Shown here: positions 6,929 through 11,440 of the stretch, piece after piece
How the letters are laid out: every line of letters starts with the position of its first letter
How positions within the stretch are numbered: position 1 is the first letter of the stretch
DNA from: Oscillospiraceae bacterium
GTDB lineage: Bacteria; Bacillota_A; Clostridia; Oscillospirales; Oscillospiraceae
Length of the DNA stretch: 13,014 nucleotides
Direction of reading: 5' to 3'
Assembly (NCBI GenBank): GCA_017537045.1
Contig: JAFYLN010000221.1
Location: 1 to 13,014, forward strand
Position numbers and translations under genes: made by a program
Notes under the pieces: generated by a model
What the model was told of the DNA's origin: nothing
The model's database searches: none
Seen by the model: the letters and a program-made list of their open reading frames with translations, nothing else

Positions 6929-7933
6929 TTATTGCATTTTTGCACCCTTGCTTCGGTTACATCTCCAACACAAGGTTTGTAGATTATCTTCTGTGGTAAG
7001 ACCACCTTTTGAAACAGGTACGATGTGATCAATCTCCAGCAACAGGTTTGGCTCTTTGGCGACCGATGCGCCGCAATACTTGCAAGAGAAGCCGTCTCGT
7101 TCCTTAATGGCCTGCCGGAGCTTACTGGTCATCAAAGCTCGTTGACCAGCCGCACTTTTTCTGAATTTTACCAATTCGGACAGATACAAGACAAACTGGT
7201 TAAGGTTCTCAATGTTCATGGTAACATCACACTGAGTAGATGCATTTCCACCAGAACTGGTGTACATAAAAACATACTTCGGAAAATACAGGGCATTGAA
7301 ATCGACGGCATCAAAACCGAGTTTTTCTTCAAGCTTTTTTCGGCTGAATTTCCGAATCATGAAAGGAACTTCTGTGCTGATGCTGGACAGAATACTTTCA
7401 CGCTCATTTTTTAGCGAGACTTTGCCTTCCTCGGCAGCTTCGAAGTTGTTCAAAATAGTTTCGAACTGAGCCAGAGTGTCTTCGTCCGCCTTGATTCCAA
7501 AATATTTGCAAACATATTTGAAAGGGGCCTTACTTGCATTGTCACAGACAGTTCTGGAGCAGTAATGGATATTGGGCTCGCCTCTACGCTTTGCGAGAGC
7601 GGGACGTTTCATGTTCCACTCGCTGGTGTCTTTAAACTCTGCGATGCCTTCACTGGTGGTATTGGCAATCAGCGCAGTGTTTCGGAGATCTTCTATGTGA
7701 GAATTGAGTTCGTTGCAGTCTTTGATGTAGGTTTGTATACGTTCTTTTGTCGCAGTGAATTTCTCTCCCTTGAAATATGCCGCTTCGTAAACCTTCCATG
7801 CAATGAATGCAATGAGACCAACAAAAAGCAGAGTAACGAGAAATGGAATGATGGCAACAATAACGTCAGCGATGACTCCTATAAGAGCACATGCTAGGCA
7901 GAAGACAATGAACCAACCTAAAAATTTTAACAT
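6929..7933 (-). CDS. Membrane-anchored HNH endonuclease
   Basis: The product has 334 residues, with AGAAGGAA before the ATG. Two closely spaced membrane segments (about 3-27 and 30-50) are followed by a long charged middle part (about 55-265) that I cannot assign. The C-terminal HNH/McrA-type domain (about 268-334) has a zinc knuckle C284-x2-C287 and C322-x2-C325, the E300-I-D302-H303 core with IVPVSKGG after it, and N317. Catalytic residues are intact. The location, at the end of the repressor/protease cassette, marks it as a gene likely expressed in the lysogen. A nuclease held at the membrane could act on incoming DNA, such as superinfecting phage or plasmids. That role is inference; a role in the phage's own DNA processing cannot be excluded. 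Confidence 0.85.
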   Translation of the reverse strand: MLKFLGWFIVFCLACALIGVIADVIVAIIPFLVTLLFVGLIAFIAWKVYEAAYFKGEKFTATKERIQTYIKDCNELNSHIEDLRNTALIANTTSEGIAEFKDTSEWNMKRPALAKRRGEPNIHYCSRTVCDNASKAPFKYVCKYFGIKADEDTLAQFETILNNFEAAEEGKVSLKNERESILSSISTEVPFMIRKFSRKKLEEKLGFDAVDFNALYFPKYVFMYTSSGGNASTQCDVTMNIENLNQFVLYLSELVKFRKSAAGQRALMTSKLRQAIKERDGFSCKYCGASVAKEPNLLLEIDHIVPVSKGGLTTEDNLQTLCWRCNRSKGAKMQ

Positions 7934-7968
7934 AATATTTCCTTCTCTCTATATTTTTTGTATGGTAT

Positions 7969-8406
7969 TTATTTCGCGAATATTGATCCCATTCTATACT
8001 CAGCCAGTGAAACACTGGTACCCATATAATCCGCTGCCAGTTGGATCGGATAATCTGCGAAGAACCGCAGATCGTCATCGTCATACAGAAGATCTACGGC
8101 GAAACGGTCTGCTTCAATCTCCTGACGGTTCGTTGGGAAATAAGTATTCGAATCCATGTATATTCTGTTATATCCCCGGTGCATCAGCACATGGCCAAGC
8201 TCATGGGCACACACGAAGCGGGCAACTGGCTCGGAGAGTGAATCATCAACGAAGATAATATGCTGCCGCTGGGTGTGATGCCAGAATCCACGGATATCCC
8301 GCAGGGAGGTACGGACTACAAGGTAGCCAAGCTCCTTTGCAAGGCGGAAGGGATCTCTGGTTTTGTACTTGCGCACGAGGGATTCCGCAATGCGCTTCTG
8401 CTTCAT
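7969..8406 (-). CDS. ImmA/IrrE-family metallopeptidase
   Basis: This 145-residue protein carries the zinc-protease signature H68-E69-L70-G71-H72 (AHELGHVLMH) and a downstream acidic ligand segment (QEIEADRFA, E98), typical of ImmA. In ICEBs1 and many Firmicutes prophages ImmA cleaves the neighbouring repressor after DNA damage or quorum signals to derepress the element. The gene starts 4 bp after the repressor stop, with AAAGGGAT as ribosome site, so the two form a repressor/anti-repressor cassette in one transcript. Confidence 0.9.
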   Translation of the reverse strand: MKQKRIAESLVRKYKTRDPFRLAKELGYLVVRTSLRDIRGFWHHTQRQHIIFVDDSLSEPVARFVCAHELGHVLMHRGYNRIYMDSNTYFPTNRQEIEADRFAVDLLYDDDDLRFFADYPIQLAADYMGTSVSLAEYRMGSIFAK

Positions 8407-8410
8407 GGCG

Positions 8411-8827
8411 TTATCCCTTTCTGTATTTTTTCGGTGTATAGATCTGTTTGTTCTTCAGCTTGGCTGCCTCTAGACCCAGTTTGAGTGCAGAGCGGATGGA
8501 TTCCTTGGCTTCATCGGACATAGGATCGCCGTCAAACATCAGGTCACCGGAGTTTTCCAGATCAGCCATAATCTTCTCCAAGTTTCTTGCAATATCGCGC
8601 TCGTCCTTAGAAGTAAGGGCGGGCGCTTTTTTTGTTTCTTCACCAAGTAAATAGTCGGTAGTAACACCGAAATAGTTCGCAATCATGGCCAGCGTGTCAG
8701 CTTTGGGAGTCAGTCCACGCTTCTTCCATGCTGTTGGCGTTGCGTTGGACAAGCCCATTTCTAAAGCGGCGCGATTGCATGTGATTCCGCGTTGATCGCA
8801 CAATTCCTTGAATCTGTCATAAAACAC
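8411..8827 (-). CDS. XRE-family phage repressor (CI-like)
   Basis: I place the start at the GTG at 8827, where AAAGGAG stands 10 nt upstream, giving 138 residues. A TTG start at 8860 would lack a ribosome site. An N-terminal HTH of the XRE class (about residues 4-62, with NRAALEMGLSNATPTAWKKRGLTPKADTLAMIANYF and the YLLG ending) is followed by a charged, helical C-terminal part. It probably binds the CTAAAC-type operators just upstream and represses the rightward promoter, and it is the likely target of the ImmA-type protease. No LexA-like autocleavage domain is visible, which fits removal by a protease. Confidence 0.88.
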   Translation of the reverse strand: MFYDRFKELCDQRGITCNRAALEMGLSNATPTAWKKRGLTPKADTLAMIANYFGVTTDYLLGEETKKAPALTSKDERDIARNLEKIMADLENSGDLMFDGDPMSDEAKESIRSALKLGLEAAKLKNKQIYTPKKYRKG

Positions 8828-8863
8828 AGATTTCACACTCCTTTTTTGTGCAAAACGCAAAAC

Positions 8864-8877
8864 CTAAACAAGTTTAG
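8864..8877. promoter_or_regulatory. Operator 1 (CTAAAC-AA-GTTTAG)
   Basis: A 6-2-6 inverted repeat lies between the repressor start and the rightward -35 box. It shares its sequence with the two other operator copies and probably affects the leftward repressor transcript. Confidence 0.75.
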
Positions 8878-8887
8878 AAAAAAGTTC

Positions 8888-8916
8888 TTGACAGGCTAAC
8901 AAAGTTTAGGTAATAT
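8888..8916 (+). promoter_or_regulatory. Rightward early promoter with internal operator 2
   Basis: A perfect TTGACA (8888-8893) is followed by exactly 17 bases and TAATAT (8911-8916). The spacer contains CTAACAAAGTTTAG (8896-8909), which matches operator 1 at 12 of 14 positions with an intact right half-site. Bound repressor would block RNA polymerase directly. It drives the early genes from 9047. Confidence 0.88.
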
Positions 8917-8925
8917 GAGGACGTA

Positions 8926-8943
8926 ACCTAAACATGTTTAGGT
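8926..8943. promoter_or_regulatory. Operator 3, perfect 18-bp palindrome
   Basis: ACCTAAACATGTTTAGGT is the strongest operator copy, centred 18-19 bp after the -10 box, near or just past the transcription start. Its centre is about 64 bp from operator 1, about six helical turns, so cooperative binding is plausible. Confidence 0.8.
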
Positions 8944-9002
8944 AAACTTCGGTTAGGTTAGGGTTTTGATATTGGTTGGCGCTTTTATCTTAACTCTAAA
9001 CC

Positions 9003-9033
9003 TAACTAAAGTCAACTATTTAGTTAAAGGAGG
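9003..9033 (+). promoter_or_regulatory. Leader hairpin and ribosome site of the first early gene
   Basis: TAACTAAA (9003-9010) pairs with TTTAGTTA (9019-9026) around an 8-nt loop. AAAGGAGG (9026-9033) begins at the end of the stem, and the ATG is 13 nt further, an unusually long spacing. The hairpin may also include an operator half-site (CTAAAC at 8996-9001 lies beside it). Confidence 0.4.
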
Positions 9034-9046
9034 TTAGTTTTTTTGT

Positions 9047-9262
9047 ATGCCTGCACAATGGACAGGAAGAATTGTTGGTGAAATGCACACAAATGACATC
9101 ACGGGAAAGATGCTGGCTGCAGAACTTGGCTGGAATGAAAAATATCTCAGTCAGGTGTTGAATAGTCCTGATCCCCCTAAGAAGGCGGAAGAGAAGGTGA
9201 GTGCCGCTCTGGAGCGCATCATTGAGCGCAAGCGACAGAATGCCGTCGCCCCCGCGACGTGA
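9047..9262 (+). CDS. Small HTH protein, Cro-like (first early gene)
   Basis: This 71-residue protein is read from the ATG at 9047. Residues about 17-50 (DITGKMLAAELGWNEKYLSQ and following) look like an XRE-type helix-turn-helix: an ITGKMLAAELG helix, a turn and an EKYLSQVLN recognition helix. A long charged helix follows (KKAEEKVSAALERIIERKRQ). The position, opposite the CI-like repressor and first behind the rightward promoter, suggests the Cro role: shutting off the repressor and moderating early transcription. The function is inferred from position and fold only. Confidence 0.7.
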   Translation: MPAQWTGRIVGEMHTNDITGKMLAAELGWNEKYLSQVLNSPDPPKKAEEKVSAALERIIERKRQNAVAPAT

Positions 9263-9278
9263 AAGAAGGTGAGAGCGG

Positions 9279-9386
9279 ATGGGTAATAGATCAAAGCATG
9301 GTCAATGGAAAGTAGTAAAGGCTTATCCGGGCGGTATAAAAACGCTGGTCTGGTATCCCGGAAGAAAGCGCAGGAAGAAAAAGTAA
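9279..9386 (+). CDS. Very small basic protein, 35 residues
   Basis: The ATG at 9279 follows AAGGTGAG with good spacing, 16 bp after the previous stop. The peptide starts MGNRSKHGQWKVVKAY and ends in the lysine/arginine-rich GRKRRKKK. The composition suggests nucleic-acid binding, but no family is recognised. It is probably a real early phage gene. Its stop faces the end of the leftward gene at 9428, and a weak hairpin (9389-9416: GCAG/CTGC and CTACG/CGTAG) lies between. Confidence 0.5.
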   Translation: MGNRSKHGQWKVVKAYPGGIKTLVWYPGRKRRKKK

Positions 9387-9427
9387 ATGCAGCCCTACGG
9401 TGGAGCGTAGAACTGCAAATCAGAAAC

Positions 9428-9823
9428 TTATTTGATTTTCTTAAGTCTGCGGACTTCCTCTTGGAATATTGTATCCAACTCGCGGAGAATAGGCAGGTTC
9501 TTTTCTAAATCGGATATGAAACCTGGAACTTCTTCATTCATATAGGTGTAATCGCTTAATCCGTCCGATGACCGTTCTAATACAACTTGGATTGCTTTCG
9601 CGGTTGCACGGACTTCACCGCGCGTGAGTTCTGGCTCTTTACAAAACCATTTGTCCTCTGCATTTGAAGTGCTATCCATATTGATTTGAGCTTCATCGAA
9701 AGAAAAATCCTCGAGATTTAATAGGAAGAAAAGGGCATTCGAAAGAGCAGAGCAGACTTCATCGTTGAATGGATAGTATGTATGAACGTTGGAACGCTGC
9801 TTTTTCTGTTTCTTTGATTTCAC
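9428..9823 (-). CDS. Unknown protein, leftward gene inside the early region
   Basis: This 131-residue protein starts at the GTG at 9823, with AAAGGGGGTGG just upstream; an ATG at 9901 would add 26 residues but lies upstream of the promoter. It begins KSKKQKKQRS (basic), then has a hydrophobic helix-like stretch (CSALSNALFFLLNLEDF) and a C-terminal charged helix (LPILRELDTIFQEEVRRLKKIK). There is no signal peptide. The orientation opposite to all its neighbours, plus a dedicated promoter, is the layout of a moron, a cargo gene expressed from the lysogen. Cargo genes of this kind often act in host fitness or phage exclusion. No function can be assigned. Confidence 0.7.
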   Translation of the reverse strand: MKSKKQKKQRSNVHTYYPFNDEVCSALSNALFFLLNLEDFSFDEAQINMDSTSNAEDKWFCKEPELTRGEVRATAKAIQVVLERSSDGLSDYTYMNEEVPGFISDLEKNLPILRELDTIFQEEVRRLKKIK

Positions 9824-9845
9824 AAGACCACCCCCTTTCGAAATA

Positions 9846-9874
9846 ATTCTATCAAAAATGACGCTGTTAATCAA
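9846..9874 (-). promoter_or_regulatory. Dedicated leftward promoter of the 9428-9823 gene
   Basis: On the minus strand TTGATT (9874 to 9869) is followed by 17 bases and TAGAAT (9851 to 9846), with TGA before it as an extended -10. The predicted start is about 9839, leaving a roughly 16-nt leader that holds the ribosome site. No CTAAAC operator is present, so it should escape the repressor. Confidence 0.7.
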
Positions 9875-9893
9875 TATCAGGAGGCATATCACT

Positions 9894-9991
9894 ATGGGCA
9901 AACTTGATTTTTATGATCTGCTTGATGTCTATTGATCGACATTATCAAGGTGCTGTGGCACCGTTCCGAGCGCGACGGCGTGAGAAAGTAG
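9894..9991 (+). pseudogene. Small early gene broken by a one-base frameshift
   Basis: AGGAGG stands before the ATG at 9894. The frame reads MGKLDFYDLLDVY and stops at 9933-9935. In the next frame, from 9932, it continues naturally as LIDIIKVLWHRSERDGVRK to a stop at 9989-9991. One missing T in the TATTG at 9930-9934 would restore a 32-residue protein. It could be a true 13-codon leader peptide instead, but the continuity of the second frame and its stop just ahead of the next start favour a decayed small gene or a sequencing error. Confidence 0.45.
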
Positions 9992-9999
9992 GTGAGAGA

Positions 10000-10176
10000 A
10001 TGGGATATGTGGTACTGGTTTTGATCGCTTGCATCCTTGCTTTTGTGTGGCTCAACGAATATGTATCTAACTTGGCAATAATGCTGTGGATTCAAGAGCA
10101 AAAAATCCCCCTGCCCGGGGATGAGATTAAGAAGCATCTCATCTATGCATGGCAGAGGGTGTTGAGAATTAAATAA
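10000..10176 (+). CDS. Small single-pass membrane protein, 58 residues
   Basis: The ATG at 10000 has AGGTGAG close upstream, a few bases after the preceding stop. An N-terminal membrane helix (about 3-19, YVVLVLIACILAFVWL) is followed by a short amphipathic part ending YAWQRVLRIK. An open frame reaching back to 9904 or 9925 has no ribosome site and runs over the preceding small gene. The function is unknown; it is typical of the tiny membrane proteins in early phage operons. The stop lies beside the ribosome site of the next gene. Confidence 0.6.
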   Translation: MGYVVLVLIACILAFVWLNEYVSNLAIMLWIQEQKIPLPGDEIKKHLIYAWQRVLRIK

Positions 10177-10188
10177 GGAGGTTATGAA

Positions 10189-10434
10189 ATGTCAGACGCT
10201 GAATTATTGGCTCATGAGAAGATCGGCCCAGAGGTGGCGGCCAAGTACCTTCAGAACGGCACTACAGCGCAGGATCTGCGTCTGGATGCACAGGAAGGTA
10301 TCTGCCCCTTTATGATCGCCCGTCGTGGCAAAGGCCGCTACAGCTATCGTGTCAATGTGGGACTGCTGATGCGATACAAAGCTGGTGAACTGGGACTGCA
10401 TGGAAATCGTGCGCCGGATCCTTTATTGGACTGA
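10189..10434 (+). CDS. Small phage DNA-binding-like protein (excisionase-type fold suspected)
   Basis: The 81-residue product has AAGGAGG 7 nt before the ATG. The pattern IGPEVAAKYLQNGTTAQDLRLDAQEGICPFMIARRGKGRYSYRVNVGLLMRYKAG follows the layout of small winged-helix/MerR-like proteins: helix, loop, helix, a CPF segment, a basic strand, then a helix with the MRYKAGEL end. Such genes recur in early regions of Clostridia prophages, and some act as excisionases. I infer DNA binding and cannot decide the role. A 5-bp hairpin GGACT/AGTCC with TTTT after it overlaps the stop. Confidence 0.55.
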   Translation: MSDAELLAHEKIGPEVAAKYLQNGTTAQDLRLDAQEGICPFMIARRGKGRYSYRVNVGLLMRYKAGELGLHGNRAPDPLLD

Positions 10435-10465
10435 ATAGTCCTTTTAGGACAGAAAGGAGTTCTCA

Positions 10466-10669
10466 ATGGCAAAGGGTTACTTATCTGATGCACAGGTCGA
10501 GCGGGAGATAGCCCGTCTGGAAAAATCGCCGCATGTGAAGCTGGCGATGCACGAAGAGCAGCTGCGTCAGCAGCGCCGTGCGTACATGAGGGAACTGCAA
10601 ACCCTCGAACGGAAAGGCAAGCAGATGGAAGAGGAAGGCTTGTCTCTTGATATGATCGAGCTTGACTGA
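10466..10669 (+). CDS. Small coiled-coil phage protein, 67 residues
   Basis: AAAGGAG stands 6 nt before the ATG. The protein is highly charged and almost wholly helical (VEREIARLEKSPHVKLAMHE, then RRAYMRELQTLERKGKQMEE), with heptad-like leucines, and ends in an acidic tail SLDMIELD. I recognise the general type from Clostridia prophage early regions but know no function. It ends 7 bp before the outer stem of the first tRNA-like element. Confidence 0.65.
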   Translation: MAKGYLSDAQVEREIARLEKSPHVKLAMHEEQLRQQRRAYMRELQTLERKGKQMEEEGLSLDMIELD

Positions 10670-10675
10670 GAGCAT

Positions 10676-10804
10676 GAGGTATAGCGGCGGCACGGGCGGG
10701 AAGTGTTTCAGGAAACACGCCCGGTGCACAACGGGAGATTGTCGGTTCGAATCCGACTCCGCCCTCCAGCGGCGTTGCCCAATCGCCGCGATACCTCCTT
10801 TTTT
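10676..10804 (+). ncRNA. Predicted RNA: tRNA-like core inside an outer stem with terminator
   Basis: GAGGTAT-A-GCGGCG (10676-10689) pairs with CGCCGC-G-ATACCTC (10784-10797), 13 bp around one A-G mismatch, followed directly by C and TTTTTT (10799-10804). The outer stem encloses the tRNA-like core (10694-10768). A second copy of GCGGCG (10769-10774), right after the CCA, can compete for the same CGCCGC arm, so two alternative folds exist. The outer stem plus T-run resembles a terminator or a precursor-processing stem. Confidence 0.5.
10694..10768 (+). tRNA. tRNA-like element 1 (75 nt, cloverleaf with non-canonical anticodon arm)
   Basis: The acceptor is GGGCGGG (10694-10700) with TCCGCCC (10758-10764), 7 bp with one wobble; then discriminator T and encoded CCA. 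The D-arm is GTGT/ACAC around the 8-nt loop TTCAGGAA, which has GG. The T-arm is perfect: GTCGG, TTCGAAT, CCGAC. Total length is that of a normal tRNA. The anticodon arm is abnormal: a 4-bp CCCG/CGGG stem with the 8-nt loop GTGCACAA. If T10725 is U33, the anticodon would be GCA (Cys), but position 37 is then C. Positions 8 and 14 are A and T, the reverse of the canonical U8-A14. It could be a divergent phage tRNA, a relic, or a mimic used for other purposes. Confidence 0.55.
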
Positions 10805-10854
10805 CGCCGGATTGTCCGGCGGCGCCGAGGTTGTGCGAGCTTCGGCGCTCATAT

Positions 10855-10896
10855 GTCCCCGACGCGACAGACCCGGTTCGCAACCGGGCGGGGACT
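10855..10896 (+). ncRNA. tRNA-like element 2: acceptor/T-arm minihelix (42 nt)
   Basis: GTCCCCG (10855-10861) and CGGGGAC (10889-10895) form a perfect 7-bp acceptor. CCCGG, loop TTCGCAA and CCGGG (10872-10888) form a perfect 5-bp, 7-nt T-arm adjoining the acceptor 3' strand. The D-arm and anticodon arm are replaced by a 10-nt link, ACGCGACAGA. Discriminator T follows, then CTG; no CCA. This is the geometry recognised by RNase P and elongation factor Tu in model minihelices. The T-loop has C instead of A at position 58. Confidence 0.5.
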
Positions 10897-10997
10897 CTGA
10901 GTGTAAATGGGCAGAAATGCTCCGCGCCGTAGGACGTGCTTGGGTATGCGGCGTTGATGGCGAAACAGGCGGACAAGGAAAGGAGGGGAGTGGATCT

Positions 10998-11181
10998 GTG
11001 AAGGATTGGATCCTCACAACAGTTTTAGCAATGCTGCCGACAAACGAAATTAGAATCATTTGGACTTGGATTGCTTTGCTTCGCAGCTGCCGGCACCGTT
11101 GCAGAACTGTACCGTGGTACACTTCGGGATTTACCTAGTAACGAAATTGAACAGCAATTTCGAATTGCCATTTTATATTGA
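10998..11181 (+). pseudogene. Small membrane protein gene with a one-base insertion
   Basis: GTG at 10998 has AGGAGG about 11 nt upstream. The frame reads MKDWILTTVLAMLPTNEI and then becomes cysteine/tryptophan-rich nonsense to 11138. Removing one A (11052) turns the ATTAGAA at 11049-11055 into ATTGAA. The frame then continues as ESFGLGLLCFAAAGTVAELY and RGTLRDLPSNEIEQQFRIAILY to the stop at 11179-11181. The repaired product has 60 residues with a hydrophobic segment (about 20-33). The restored ATTGAA also matches the second AACGAAATTGAA further on, which supports the repair. The unrepaired 46-residue frame is the alternative. Confidence 0.5.
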
Positions 11182-11191
11182 TTAAGCAATA

Positions 11192-11217
11192 GAAATCCGG
11201 CCTGCCCGCCGGATTTC
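11192..11217 (+). terminator. Hairpin after the frameshifted gene, weak terminator
   Basis: GAAATCCGGC (11192-11201) pairs perfectly with GCCGGATTTC (11208-11217) around the loop CTGCCC. ATAT follows instead of a T-run, so it may be an mRNA-stabilising or processing hairpin instead of a true terminator. It ends 4 nt before tRNA-like element 3. Confidence 0.5.
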
Positions 11218-11221
11218 ATAT

Positions 11222-11279
11222 GGGACGGCACACTGGAAGGACGCAGAAATGCGTGCCGGTTCAACTCCGGCCTGTCCCA
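11222..11279 (+). ncRNA. tRNA-like element 3 (58 nt, three helices)
   Basis: GGGACGG (11222-11228) pairs with CTGTCCC (11272-11278), 7 bp with one wobble; discriminator A follows, without encoded CCA. The T-arm is perfect: GCCGG, loop TTCAACT, CCGGC (11255-11271), with the canonical TTCAA core. Between acceptor and T-arm lie a 12-nt unpaired stretch and a 5-bp hairpin ACGCA-GAAA-TGCGT (11241-11254) with a GNRA loop where an anticodon arm would be. There is no 7-nt anticodon loop and no D-arm, so it cannot decode; it is a relic or a mimic. Confidence 0.5.
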
Positions 11280-11440
11280 TCGAAAACAGAGTGTGCCTGC
11301 GCTTTCAATTCCTTTCACGCAGGCGGGAGCGGGTCGCAAAGGCGACGCAGCGGACAGCCAACGGCGGGGTGGCTGAAACAAATGAAAAACGGCGTACCCA
11401 ATGGTGCGCCGATCATTATCAAAAATGGAGGTATTACACA
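11280..11440 (+). other. Hairpin-rich leader before the 11441 gene
   Basis: No gene is supported here. Successive stems are GCCTGCG/CGCAGGC (11295-11324), GTCGC-AAAG-GCGAC (about 11333-11346), AGCCA/TGGCT (about 11357-11375) and a 9-bp CGGCGTACC-CAAT-GGTGCGCCG (about 11390-11411). The last ends about 14 nt before the TGGAGG ribosome site of the next gene. A frame open through this stretch from 11249 uses a GTG at about 11371 with a poor ribosome site, so I prefer the ATG at 11441. Confidence 0.55.

Larger units (their letters stand above)
10670..10997 (+). other. Structured, gene-poor region holding two tRNA-like elements
   Basis: Apart from the two tRNA-like elements listed separately, it contains tight GC hairpins: GCGGCG/CGCCGC (10769-10789), CGCCGGA/TCCGGCG with a 3-nt loop (10805-10821), and GCGCCGA/TCGGCGC (10822-10848). 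The open frames here cross the structures and give tRNA-translation nonsense. One short frame is possible as a gene: GTG at 10936 to TGA at 10999-11001 (21 codons, containing MAKQADKERRGVDL), whose TGA overlaps the next GTG start; it has only a poor ribosome site. Confidence 0.6.

Noticed and set aside
10676..10804. T-box riboswitch
   Set aside because: No stem I specifier loop, no T-box consensus sequence and no aminoacyl-tRNA synthetase or amino-acid gene downstream; the resemblance is to the tRNA itself.
10662..10997. Open rightward frame through tRNA-like elements 1 and 2 into the 10998 gene
   Set aside because: It crosses both structures and the T-run and has no ribosome site; only the part from 10998 has start signals.
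10344..11122. Two long minus-strand frames over the tRNA-like region
   Set aside because: They contain GFEPTISR- and SDSNRQSP-type peptides, the well-known result of translating tRNA sequences, and oppose supported genes.
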